From NCBI GenBank assembly GCA_035525225.1, contig DATLFA010000034.1, positions 62,001 through 126,000 on the forward strand: a stretch of 64,000 bases of DNA, in the 5' to 3' direction. Below are positions 33,490 to 42,295 of the stretch, one piece after another; the first letter of the stretch is position 1, and each line of letters starts with the position of its first letter. This stretch comes from DATLFA01 sp035525225 (GTDB lineage Bacteria; Actinomycetota; Acidimicrobiia; Acidimicrobiales; WLNW01). The notes beneath the pieces were generated by a model, which was given only the letters and a program-made list of their open reading frames with translations, was not told the origin of the DNA and searched no databases. The position numbers were made by a program, and so were the translations under genes.

Positions 33490-34035
33490 GTGGTGGGCCG
33501 AATACGGGTACTCGATCCGACGGCGCTGGCCGAGGACGAGACCGCGGCGCAGACGTTCGATTTGGGGCGTTCACTCGAAGGGGTGATCGTCGGCCTGCGC
33601 CTCGACCGTTCGTGGCGGTCGTATTTCGTCATCCTCGACACGTGGGAGCCGCTGCTCGTGCGCGACGGGGCCACGGTCAAGCGGCTCGTCGTCGGCGAGC
33701 GTGTCGGCGCCGAGGGTGAGCGCACCCGCAATGACCTCGACGACTGGGCCCGCCTGGTTGACTGCGCGGTGGTGGGTCTTGGCAATTGAGGCTCGTGTAC
33801 GTCGTGGAGTGTCCACGACACCGTGATCGTCGAAGCGCTCAACAAGCCGGCCGTCGTCGTCGTCACGGCCGAGTTCATCACCATCGGCGAACGCATCGCG
33901 TCGCTCAAGGGGCATGCCGATCTGCGTCAGCTGGTGTTGCCCTATCCGCTCGAAGGTCTGCCCGACGAGGAGGTGCATCAGATTGCTCTCGACGCGTACC
34001 CCCGGCTCCTCGAACGTCTCGGCGCCGCTCGTTAG
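33490..34035 (+). CDS. UGSC-family selenoprotein (in-frame TGA read as selenocysteine)
   Basis: The frame is 181 residues if the TGA at 33787-33789 is decoded as Sec (residue 100). Upstream are LEGVIVGLRLDRSWRS, GERTRNDLDDWA and CAVVGLGN. At the TGA the protein reads U-G-S-C-T-S-W-S-V-H-D, and downstream VVVVTAEFITIG and LVLPYPLEGLPDEEV. These blocks match the UGSC selenoprotein/Cys family as I remember it, and the UGSC motif gives the family its name. A SECIS-like hairpin follows the TGA. GTG starts at 33490 or 33493 are possible; TAGGGT at 33481-33486 could give a leaderless transcript. The function is unknown; a redox or thiol role is inferred from U-x-x-C. Confidence 0.9.
33787..33819 (+). 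promoter_or_regulatory. Selenocysteine codon with bacterial SECIS-like hairpin
   Basis: The TGA (33787-33789) is followed after 11 bases by a perfect 8-bp stem, 33801-33808 (GTCGTGGA) with 33812-33819 (TCCACGAC). The stem closes a GTG loop about 20 bases from the TGA. Bacterial SECIS elements sit directly after the UGA, with the apical loop roughly 16-37 bases away and a G at the start of the loop, and this hairpin fits all three. SelB would bind here. Confidence 0.8.
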
Positions 34036-35077
34036 CACGCAGATCGAACTCGACGACGACGCGCTGGCGCTCTACGAGCTCTCCCTCCGCGAGGGGTGGG
34101 GTGACGGCCTGCCGATACTGCCGGCCACGCAGACCCGGGTGGCCGAGCTCATCGCCGCGACGCCCTGGCAACCCGACGATGCGATCTGCAAGATCCCGCC
34201 CCGCAACGGCATGGCGACGGTCGAAAAGGCGGCCATCAACGCGGCGATGGCCGGCGTCGAGCCCGCGGCGTTCCCTTATGTCGTGGCCGCGCTCGAAGCC
34301 GTCACCGAGCACGATTTCAACCTCTTCGCGCTGTCGACGACCACGTCGAGCGTCATGCCGATGTTCGTCGTCAACGGGCCGGCGCGCGACGAACTCGGTT
34401 TCGACTACGGCGCCGGTTGCATGGGCGGAGCGGCCGGGCGCGGGTCGAGCACCGTCGGTCGGGCAGTGCAGCTGTGCATGCGCAACATCGGCGGCCAAAA
34501 GGTGGGGCTGACGTCGAAGAGCGTGTTCGGTCAACCGGGACGATCGAGCGGCGTGTGTTTCGGCGAATGGGAAGAGCGTTCGCCATGGCCTTCGCTCGCG
34601 GAGCAGCGCGGATTCTCTCGCGACGAGGAGATCATCAGCGTCCATGGGGGCAAGGGTGCGTTCCCCTTCGCCGACGTCAACACCGAGAACGAGCGCGATC
34701 TGCTCTACCTGATCGCCAAGACCATCTCGTTTCCGATGGCCAACAAGTTCCTCGAACCGACCGCGGCCAACGGCGAAGTCGTCGTCTTGCTCAACCCGGC
34801 GTGGGCCCAGCGGTTCGGGAGAGAGTTCCCCGATATCGCCGACGCCATCGAGTTCACGCACTCGCATTGCTGGATACCGGTCGACTTCTGGCCCGAGCCG
34901 AATCAGCGCATCCTCTACGAGAAGAACCGGGTCGACGAAAAGGGCCGCGTGTGGCTCAACGAATCGGCGAGCCAGTTGGTGTTCGTGGTGTGCGGCGGCC
35001 TCGGCAACCTCCACGCCATCTGCTTGCCCAGTTGGGGTGCCTCGAGCATTCAGAGCAACAAGGTCGTGCGTGGCTGA
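33983..35077 (+). CDS. UGSC-associated protein of unknown function
   Basis: About 364 residues. Notable blocks are LREGWGDGLPILPATQTRV, IPPRNGMATVEKAAINAAM, NLFALSTTTSSVMPMFVVNGP, GFDYGAGCMGG and NIGGQKVGLTSKSVFGQPGR. I recognise no catalytic family. From memory such sequence occurs beside, or fused to, UGSC domains. It overlaps the selenoprotein gene. The start is uncertain: a TTG at 33983 with GAGGAGG upstream is used here, while the first conserved residues begin near 34040. Its stop overlaps the P450 start by 8 bases. It probably works with the selenoprotein. Confidence 0.65.
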   Translation: MLSTRTPGSSNVSAPLVSTQIELDDDALALYELSLREGWGDGLPILPATQTRVAELIAATPWQPDDAICKIPPRNGMATVEKAAINAAMAGVEPAAFPYVVAALEAVTEHDFNLFALSTTTSSVMPMFVVNGPARDELGFDYGAGCMGGAAGRGSSTVGRAVQLCMRNIGGQKVGLTSKSVFGQPGRSSGVCFGEWEERSPWPSLAEQRGFSRDEEIISVHGGKGAFPFADVNTENERDLLYLIAKTISFPMANKFLEPTAANGEVVVLLNPAWAQRFGREFPDIADAIEFTHSHCWIPVDFWPEPNQRILYEKNRVDEKGRVWLNESASQLVFVVCGGLGNLHAICLPSWGASSIQSNKVVRG

Positions 35078-36338
35078 GGGCATCGTCGCCCGGTTCGACG
35101 CGGGCGCGGAGCCGACTGCCGTCCCTACGGACGCCGAAGAGATCCTCGCGACGGTTTTCGACCCCCACCGGCGCGGTGAGCTGTACCCGCTGTACCACGC
35201 GTTGCGCGGCGTCGCACCGGTGCATCGTACGCGGCACCGCAACCTGCGAGATGTATGGGTCGTCTCGCGCTACGACGACGCACTCGAGTTGTATCGCAAT
35301 CCGCGAGCCGTGAGTGACCCGGCCACCGCCGAACACTTCAACCACGGGGGCAAGGGCGGGCCCTTCTACCAGATGCTCAAGCAGATGATGCTGTTCCTCG
35401 AGAGCGAGCAGCACGCGCACGTGCGACGAATCGTGATGAAAGCGTTCACCCCACGAGCGATCGCGAGTGTCACTCCCATCACCCGCGACATCGCCGCCGG
35501 GCTCATCCGAGACGTTGCCGCGGCGCGTCAGATGGACATCGTCGAGCAGTTCGCGTACCGCTTGCCGCTTCGCGTCATCGCCTACATCCTGGGTGTACCC
35601 GAAGAGGACTTCGCGACAATCGAGGCGTACGCGTCCGACTTTGCCCGTGGTTCAGAGCTCGCCGTCGACGAAACCGAACAGAGCCGGCGGGCCGACACCG
35701 CCGCCATCGGCTTCCGTGACTACTTCGAGCACCTCATCGCCCGGCGGCGCCACGACTTGCGCGACGACGTGCTCTCTGCGCTGATCGCCGCGGAGGACGA
35801 CGGTCGTCACCTCGGCTTCGATCAACTGGTTGCCACGTGCGTCTTGCTGCTGCAGGCAGGTCACGAAACAACGAGCGACACGATCGGGCTGTCGTTGATC
35901 GCGCTCTTCCGTCACCCAGAGCAGATGGCGATGCTGCGCAACGACCCGGCTTTGACGAAGGGGGCCGTCGAGGAACTCCTGCGGTTCGATCCGACGAACC
36001 AGATGAACAACCGGCTACTGCTCGACGACATCCGCCTCGGCGACGTGCACCTCGCGGCAGGGGAGCAGGTTGCAATTCTCATCGGCGCGGCAAACCGTGA
36101 CCCGACGCACTTCGTCGAGCCCGACGTCCTCGACCTCACTCGGCCCGCGGGTTTGCACCTCGCATTCGCCTTCGGTGCGTACTACTGCGTCGGCAATTCC
36201 CTGGCGCGGGCGGAGCTGCAGGTCGCCCTGCGCAGCCTGCTCGACGCATTCCCCGCACTGCGCCCGGCAGGGGACACCTTCCGCTGGCGCGACACATTGC
36301 GCAACCGCGGACCTGCCGAACTGCTCGTCGAGTGGTAG
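35070..36338 (+). CDS. Cytochrome P450 with variant heme loop
   Basis: A 422-residue P450 with the I-helix AGHETTSDT, the K-helix EELLR and the heme-ligand region FAFGAYYCVGNSLAR. Relative to the usual FGxGxHxCxG, the second Gly is Ala and the His before the Cys is Tyr; the Cys ligand itself is kept. The GTG at 35070 overlaps the partner gene by 8 bases, putting it in one transcript with the selenoprotein. It differs from the two closely similar P450s at 167 and 43536. The electron partners and substrate are unknown. Confidence 0.93.
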   Translation: MAEGIVARFDAGAEPTAVPTDAEEILATVFDPHRRGELYPLYHALRGVAPVHRTRHRNLRDVWVVSRYDDALELYRNPRAVSDPATAEHFNHGGKGGPFYQMLKQMMLFLESEQHAHVRRIVMKAFTPRAIASVTPITRDIAAGLIRDVAAARQMDIVEQFAYRLPLRVIAYILGVPEEDFATIEAYASDFARGSELAVDETEQSRRADTAAIGFRDYFEHLIARRRHDLRDDVLSALIAAEDDGRHLGFDQLVATCVLLLQAGHETTSDTIGLSLIALFRHPEQMAMLRNDPALTKGAVEELLRFDPTNQMNNRLLLDDIRLGDVHLAAGEQVAILIGAANRDPTHFVEPDVLDLTRPAGLHLAFAFGAYYCVGNSLARAELQVALRSLLDAFPALRPAGDTFRWRDTLRNRGPAELLVEW

Positions 36339-36368
36339 AACTCGCGCACATTGCGCTCGGGGGTAGCC

Positions 36369-37616
36369 ATGAACCGAACAGTCTTCACCAACGCGAACCT
36401 GCTCGACGGGGAGCATCCCGCCAAGCCTCAAGCGACCGTGGTCGTCGACGGCAACAAGATCACTCGAGTGACCACAGGGGCGGTCGAGCCGGCGCCCGGT
36501 GATCGCCTCGTCGACTTGCGCGGTCGCACGTTGATGCCCGGCATGACGAGCGGCCACTTCCATACGACCTATCACGACGTGGGCGGTAACCAGTTGCCGT
36601 TCGGCCTCGAACGACCGCCGGCATACGCCGCCTACTACGGCCTGATGAACGCACAGATCGCGCTACGCGCCGGCTTCACCAACGTGGTCGGTGCCAGCTG
36701 CGCGTTCGACGTCGACGCATCGTTGGCGGCGGCTATCCGCGATGGCGTCGTCGAAGGACCGCGCGTCTGCCCGGCGTCGCGTGATCTCATCACGACCTCG
36801 GATTCCAACGACGTGATCCCCTGGTGGTGGCAGGCGCACGGGATGGGTGTCGTGCGCGTGTGTGACGGCCCCGACGAGTTCCGCAAGGCGGTGCGCGACG
36901 AGATCAAGCGGGGCGCCGAGATCATCAAGGTCTATGTCACCGGCGGCCACGGTGTCACCACCCCCAAGCACAACATCTCGCTCGCACTCGACGAACTGCA
37001 TGCGGTCGTCGACGCCGCACATGGCCGGGGCAAGCGCGTGCGAGGGCATGTCGCGCACAAGCAAGCCATCCTCGATTGCATCGCTGCCGGTGTCGACATC
37101 ATCGACCACGCCGACGGCATGGACGAAGAGTGCATCGAAAAGCTGGCCGAGGCGGGCACCTTCGTGTTGCCGAGCTTGTACCTCCCGCTCAAGATGCTCG
37201 AGTTCATGGGCGATGCGCCACCCCCGGGTGCGATGCCGGAGATGGGTTTCAACACCGAGACCGGGCAGGACTTCGCCGACATGTGCAACATGTTGGCCAA
37301 GGCGGTCGAGGCCGGCGTCAAGCTCTGCGTCGGCGACGATTTCGGCGCGGCGCCCACGCCGCACGGTGCCTACGTCGAAGAGCTCGCCGTCTACGTCGAC
37401 CACGCCGGGATCCCGCCGCTCGAGGTGCTGCGGTGGGCGACCAAGAACGGCGGAGAACTCTTCGGTCAGCCCGACAAAGTGGGCACGATCGAAGAAGGCA
37501 AGTACGCCGACCTCGTCGTGGTCGACGGTGATCCGAGCGACAACATCGGGGCGTTGCGCAATGGCATCGTGGCGGTCATGAAGGACGGCAAGTTCTTCGT
37601 CGACACGCTCGGATAG
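36369..37616 (+). CDS. Amidohydrolase (imidazolonepropionase-like, PF01979)
   Basis: A 415-residue metal-dependent hydrolase of the classic amidohydrolase_1 type, unlike the family 2 members elsewhere in the window. The metal HxH is in GHFHTTYHD. The bridging Lys is probably in IIKVYVTGGHG, followed by His residues in RGHVAHKQA and DHADGMDEE and the Asp in GDDFGAAP. The C-terminus has the usual GTIEEGKYADLVVVDG composite-domain strand. It may act on a cyclic amide, a dipeptide or a lactone. It is 31 bases after the P450 stop and probably the last gene of the selenoprotein operon. Confidence 0.9.
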   Translation: MNRTVFTNANLLDGEHPAKPQATVVVDGNKITRVTTGAVEPAPGDRLVDLRGRTLMPGMTSGHFHTTYHDVGGNQLPFGLERPPAYAAYYGLMNAQIALRAGFTNVVGASCAFDVDASLAAAIRDGVVEGPRVCPASRDLITTSDSNDVIPWWWQAHGMGVVRVCDGPDEFRKAVRDEIKRGAEIIKVYVTGGHGVTTPKHNISLALDELHAVVDAAHGRGKRVRGHVAHKQAILDCIAAGVDIIDHADGMDEECIEKLAEAGTFVLPSLYLPLKMLEFMGDAPPPGAMPEMGFNTETGQDFADMCNMLAKAVEAGVKLCVGDDFGAAPTPHGAYVEELAVYVDHAGIPPLEVLRWATKNGGELFGQPDKVGTIEEGKYADLVVVDGDPSDNIGALRNGIVAVMKDGKFFVDTLG

Positions 37617-37649
37617 CGGCGGATTATCGCCGCCAATATGTGGAGCTGC

Positions 37650-40600
37650 TTACGTCAGCGCGGCCGGTATCCGGCGCAACTCGCGCACTACCACGCTGAG
37701 CTGATCGAGCGAGGCCTTCGCGGTCGGCAAACGAGCGATCACCGCATGCCATCGCTGTACCGCGGCTTCGGCGCGTTCGAAGAGGGCATCCGCACCGCCT
37801 CGCACCAAGGCGAGCTGCGTCAACTGGCGTTGTGTCGCGAACAGGTCGTCGCGCAGAGCCAGTCGCGCCAACGACTTCCATTCGTCGTCGCGCGCCAGGG
37901 CGTCGACGAGCTCGACGATGCGTCCGATCGACAGTGCTTCGTCGATCGAAAAGTACGTGCGGGCGACGGCGAGCGGTGCTTGGTCGGCCTCGCGTGCCGC
38001 GTCGACGATCTCGAGTGCGGGTGCGAACGTGCGGTTGCGGGCGGCGACCGCGGCGACGGGCCCGGGCACACCGGCGTCGACAAACTTTCCCGTTGCCTCG
38101 ATGATGCGGGTCCGTAGGGCCGGGGAGATCAGTTCGTCCCAATGCTCCGCCAGCACGTCGACGCCGGGCCGCAGTCGGTCGATCGACGCGTCGACGTCGA
38201 TGGGCGGCCGCTCGTGACGAACGAACCAGCGTGTGGCCCGCTCGACCAGCCGGCGGCTGTCGAGGCGCAGTGTCGTGCGCACGGCGGGCGCGACGCCGGC
38301 CAGATCGTCGATCGCCTCCAATGCCTCGCCCATCGCGAACAGCTGCCACGCCACTTGGTGGGCCCGCGCGATCTCGGCGACTGCGGCCCCGGTCTCGATG
38401 ATCAATCGATAGACGATCGAGGTACCGCCTCGATCCACGAGACGGTTCGCCGTGATTGCGGCAATCAGCTCGTTGCGCAGCGTATGGCGGGCAATGTCGG
38501 CGCCGTAGCGCTCGCGGAGCGGAAGAGGGAAGTAGTCCGCAAGGAGACGCACGAACGCATCGTCGGAGAGAAGATCGGCGTCGGCGAGATCGGTGGCGAT
38601 CACCGTCTTCGTGTACGCCATCATGACCGCGAGCTCGGGGGCGGTGAGGCCTTCACCCGCTTGCCATCGCTGCTCGCATTCGCTCGCGCTGGGCAACTTC
38701 TCGACGTCGCGGTCGAGTTGCGCGACCTGCTCGAGCCAACGCAGCTGCTCCTTGTGTACCTGCACGAGAGAATGCGCTTCGGCCATTGCGTTCGTGAGCG
38801 CCCGGGCGACGCTGTGGTTGGTGGCCAGCACGTGATCGGCAACCTCGTCTCGCATGCCTTCCAGCAACTCGCGGCGTTCGCCCGCGTCGAGGCGGCCATC
38901 GAGGCAAACCGCGTCGAGCAGGATCTTGATGTTGACCTCGTGGTCGGACGTGTTGACACCGGCCGAGTTGTCGACGGCGTCGGAGAACACCCGGCCACCC
39001 TGGCGCGAGTACTCGATGCGGGCCAGCTGGGTGAGGCCGAGATTGCCGCCTTCGCCGATGACGCGTACGCGGAGATCGCGGGCGTCGACGCGAATCGCGT
39101 CGTTGGTCTTGTCGCCGACGTCGCGGTGGTCTTCGTCATGGGCCTTGACGAACGTGCCGATACCCCCGTTGAAGAGGAGGTCGGCGGGCGCCCGGATTAT
39201 GGCCTGGATGAGTGCCGCGGGAGTGAGCTCTTCTGCCGTGTCTTCGATGGCGAGTGCTTGGCGCGCTTCGGGCGAGATCGCGATCGACTTCGCGGCGCGG
39301 GGATAAATGCCGCCACCCGACGAGATGAGCTCACGGTTGTAGTCGTTCCACGAGGACATGCGCAGCTCGAACAGCCGCCGGCGTTCGTCGTACGACGGGC
39401 CCGGATCAGGTGTGGGGTCTATGAAGATGTGTCGGTGGTCGAATGCAGCGATCAACGCGAGGCGCGATGTCTCGAGCATCCCGTTGCCGAACACATCGCC
39501 CGACATGTCGCCGATACCGATGGTGGTCGCGACGTCGGCGGGTGCGATACCGATCTCGTCGAAATGTCGCAGCACCGATTGCCACGCGCCCTTCGCGGTG
39601 ATGCCCATCTCCTTGTGGTCGTAGCCCTCGGAGCCACCCGAGGCGAACGCATCGCCCAGCCAGAAGCCGCGACCCATTGCGAGCTCGTTGGCGATGTCGC
39701 TGAACGACGCCGTGCCTTTGTCGGCGGCGACGACCAGGTACGTGTCGTCGCCGTCGTGGCGTCGTACCCGTGACGGTGCGACGACCCCACCGGGGGCGAT
39801 GTTGTCCGTCAGGTCGAGGAGCCCCGAGATGAAGAGCCGGTAGCAGGCCACCACTTCGGCGTTGATGGCTGTTCGATCGGCCGTGCGAGGCAGCCGCTTG
39901 CACACGAAGCCACCCTTCGCGCCGGTGGGCACGATCACCGCGTTCTTGGTGACTTGTGCCTTCATCAACTGGAGTACTTCGGTGCGATAGTCGTCGAATC
40001 GATCCGACCAACGGATACCGCCACGCGCGACGCGTCCGGCCCGCAGGTGCACACCCTCGGTGCGCGGCGAGTAGACGAAGATCTCGTGGCGCGGGCGGGG
40101 CAGAGGCAGGCCCGGAACCAGCGCGGGGTCGAACTTGAACGCGAGGTAGGGCAACGGACGGCCCTCGGCGTCGGTGCAGTAGAAGTTGGTGCGCACGGTC
40201 GCGGCAATACTCGCCCCCGCGGTTCGCAGGATGACGTCGTGGTCGAGCGACTCGACTGCATGCAGCGCCGCCTCGAGCTCGGTCCGTACCAGCGCGCACT
40301 CGGCTGCCTCGGTGTTCGACCGCTCGGGATCGAACCGGGCGTGGAACATGCGCAGCAGCAGGCGCGTGATGTCGGGGTGTTCGACGAAGGTCGCTGCCAC
40401 GAATTGCGCTTCGTAGCGGCCACCGACTTGTCGGCGGTACCGGTAGTACGCGCGAATTGCCGCAGCCTCGCGCCAGTTCAGCCCGGCCGCGAGCACCAAT
40501 CGGTTGAAGTCATCGTTGTCCGCATCACCTTGTAGCACGCGGCGGAAGGTGTCGCTGACGCGTATGTTGACCTCGGGCTCGACGAGTGTCACAGCATTTT

Positions 40601-42260
40601 CGGTGCGCACGCCGATGACCGAGACGTTGACCGGGTCGAGGCCTTTCGGACGAACGACGTAGGGCCGCTCGTCGATCACCTCGAGCCCGAGGTTGTGCAA
40701 CACGGGGAGCATGTCGGACAGCGTCATGGGAGGCCCGCGATAGACGAGGCGTAGCTCGGCCTCGTGTTCGTCGGCCGTGGGTCGAAATGTCAGGTCGGCA
40801 TGCGAGAGCTGATCGATGTGGGCGATGTCTTCGAGGGCGACGACCACCGAGGTCACCGCGGTGTAGTCGGCGGGAAACGCTCCGTCGTACCGAGCCAGGG
40901 TGGCCCGCGTCGCTTGGTCGTTGCCCGATCGTTCGAGCTCGAGCCGCAGCGCGTCCTCCCACCGCAGCGAAGCATTCGAGACGGCTTCTTCGAGCTCGTC
41001 GATCTGGTCCTCGGACAGTGTCGGCGCGGCCGACGAGATGCTGACGTGGAGCCAGGCGTGTGGCGCTTCGGTGACGCTCACCCCGAATTCGGCGACCGTC
41101 CCGTTGACCGCCGCCGACAACAGATCGACGATGCGCCGGCGTGTCGGTGTGTTGTAGCGATCACGCGGAAACAGCACCACGAACGAGTGCACCTGGCCGT
41201 AGTGGTCGCGGCGATCGAAGATCCGTACGTCTCGCGGCCGGTGCGCAAGCTCGACGATGCCGGTCACCATGCGGTACAGCTCGTCGTCACTGGCGCCGAA
41301 GAGCTCGTCTACGGGAAGACGTTCGAGCGCCGCGGTGGCGGCTCGTCGATTGTCCGAACCCTCGGGCCATGGGAAGCGGGTGCGAACACGACGAACCTTC
41401 TCTTGAACGAACGGGAGGTCGAGCACCCCGGATGCGCTCATCTCGCTCGGGAAGAGACCGACGAAGCGAAGCTCGCCCGCGGCTCCATGGACGGCGACGA
41501 CGTCGAGACGCGCGTCGCGATAGAGCGGTGAGCGGATCAATGTCGTCCCCGTGCGGATCTCGCCCGCTGACCCGTTGTCACGCGAGGGAGGGGGAGCAGC
41601 ATCGGCGAAAGCGGGCGCCCGCACGATGCCGAACCGCTCGATCGCGTCAGCGTGTACGGCCAGCGCGCCGAGCAGGATGAAGTCCTCGGTGAGCCACTGA
41701 CGCACCTCGGGCGAATCAACCTCTTCGACAAGGCGGCGCATCGCGGCGCGATCGTCGTGCACGAGGGAGAGCAGCGTCAAGGTCTCGCGTACGCGGGTTG
41801 CAACCTGATCGCGGGCCGCCTCGTCTTCGATGCGGTCGACTTCGACGTACACCACTGCGGTCAGAGGCTGGTGCGCGTGCGGGCCGGGGCGCTCGGCGCG
41901 AACGATGCCGCCGTCCGAATCTCGCGTCACCGCGACGAGCGTGTGGAAGAGGCGGTGAACGGTCTGACCGTCGAGGCCGATGGCGATGGACTCGGCGAGG
42001 TGGGCCATTGCCTCGGCGATGACGATGATCGATGTGTGCGGGCCGTTGTCGTTGCCAACCACGACACTGCGACCGGCCTCGAGTGCAGCGAACAACGCCC
42101 GCACCCAGTTGAGCAAGTCGGCGTCGGCGACCTTCTCGAGATCATCGGAGGACACGTCGGCCAGCACGGCGCGACCGAACTGCGCGAACGCGGAGGATCG
42201 ATCGCGGTCGAGATCGGTCACGAGGTCATCGAACATCTGGGCTCCATACCGCTGAGGCAC
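37650..42260 (-). CDS. gdh: NAD-specific glutamate dehydrogenase, 180-kDa class
   Basis: A 1536-residue protein of the large NAD-GDH family (Bac_GDH, PF05088), close to the usual 1550-1620. It deaminates glutamate to 2-oxoglutarate and ammonia for carbon use. The catalytic region includes GAKGGFVCKR (Lys near 781), VVAADKGTASFSD, GYDHKEMGITAKGAW and IGIGDMSGDVFGNGML. Long N- and C-terminal regulatory regions lack such motifs, as is normal. It starts at GTG 42260 or ATG 42236. The gene stands alone and is divergent from the amidohydrolase at 42296 by 35 bases. It is the only clearly central-metabolic enzyme here besides BioB. Confidence 0.95.
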   Translation of the reverse strand: MPQRYGAQMFDDLVTDLDRDRSSAFAQFGRAVLADVSSDDLEKVADADLLNWVRALFAALEAGRSVVVGNDNGPHTSIIVIAEAMAHLAESIAIGLDGQTVHRLFHTLVAVTRDSDGGIVRAERPGPHAHQPLTAVVYVEVDRIEDEAARDQVATRVRETLTLLSLVHDDRAAMRRLVEEVDSPEVRQWLTEDFILLGALAVHADAIERFGIVRAPAFADAAPPPSRDNGSAGEIRTGTTLIRSPLYRDARLDVVAVHGAAGELRFVGLFPSEMSASGVLDLPFVQEKVRRVRTRFPWPEGSDNRRAATAALERLPVDELFGASDDELYRMVTGIVELAHRPRDVRIFDRRDHYGQVHSFVVLFPRDRYNTPTRRRIVDLLSAAVNGTVAEFGVSVTEAPHAWLHVSISSAAPTLSEDQIDELEEAVSNASLRWEDALRLELERSGNDQATRATLARYDGAFPADYTAVTSVVVALEDIAHIDQLSHADLTFRPTADEHEAELRLVYRGPPMTLSDMLPVLHNLGLEVIDERPYVVRPKGLDPVNVSVIGVRTENAVTLVEPEVNIRVSDTFRRVLQGDADNDDFNRLVLAAGLNWREAAAIRAYYRYRRQVGGRYEAQFVAATFVEHPDITRLLLRMFHARFDPERSNTEAAECALVRTELEAALHAVESLDHDVILRTAGASIAATVRTNFYCTDAEGRPLPYLAFKFDPALVPGLPLPRPRHEIFVYSPRTEGVHLRAGRVARGGIRWSDRFDDYRTEVLQLMKAQVTKNAVIVPTGAKGGFVCKRLPRTADRTAINAEVVACYRLFISGLLDLTDNIAPGGVVAPSRVRRHDGDDTYLVVAADKGTASFSDIANELAMGRGFWLGDAFASGGSEGYDHKEMGITAKGAWQSVLRHFDEIGIAPADVATTIGIGDMSGDVFGNGMLETSRLALIAAFDHRHIFIDPTPDPGPSYDERRRLFELRMSSWNDYNRELISSGGGIYPRAAKSIAISPEARQALAIEDTAEELTPAALIQAIIRAPADLLFNGGIGTFVKAHDEDHRDVGDKTNDAIRVDARDLRVRVIGEGGNLGLTQLARIEYSRQGGRVFSDAVDNSAGVNTSDHEVNIKILLDAVCLDGRLDAGERRELLEGMRDEVADHVLATNHSVARALTNAMAEAHSLVQVHKEQLRWLEQVAQLDRDVEKLPSASECEQRWQAGEGLTAPELAVMMAYTKTVIATDLADADLLSDDAFVRLLADYFPLPLRERYGADIARHTLRNELIAAITANRLVDRGGTSIVYRLIIETGAAVAEIARAHQVAWQLFAMGEALEAIDDLAGVAPAVRTTLRLDSRRLVERATRWFVRHERPPIDVDASIDRLRPGVDVLAEHWDELISPALRTRIIEATGKFVDAGVPGPVAAVAARNRTFAPALEIVDAAREADQAPLAVARTYFSIDEALSIGRIVELVDALARDDEWKSLARLALRDDLFATQRQLTQLALVRGGADALFERAEAAVQRWHAVIARLPTAKASLDQLSVVVRELRRIPAALT

Positions 42261-42295
42261 ATTAGGCTCGCCAATGACTCGAAGGGGGCCGCCTC

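Noticed and set aside
33490..33789. A 99-residue gene ending at the TGA, followed by a separate short gene (a disrupted gene or pseudogene)
   Set aside because: The two parts are in one frame with conserved UGSC-family sequence across the TGA, and a SECIS-like hairpin follows. Selenocysteine read-through explains it better than decay.
33408..33908. Leftward 219-codon frame extending the 52-residue gene upstream
   Set aside because: The added part is the antisense of the selenoprotein gene and is Ser/Arg-rich. The ATG at 33407 has its own GGGAGGG site.
38142..39773. Long rightward open frame of over 500 codons
   Set aside because: It lies wholly opposite the NAD-glutamate dehydrogenase gene. 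Its translation is Arg/Val/Ala-rich with no domain, as expected of the antisense of high-GC coding DNA.
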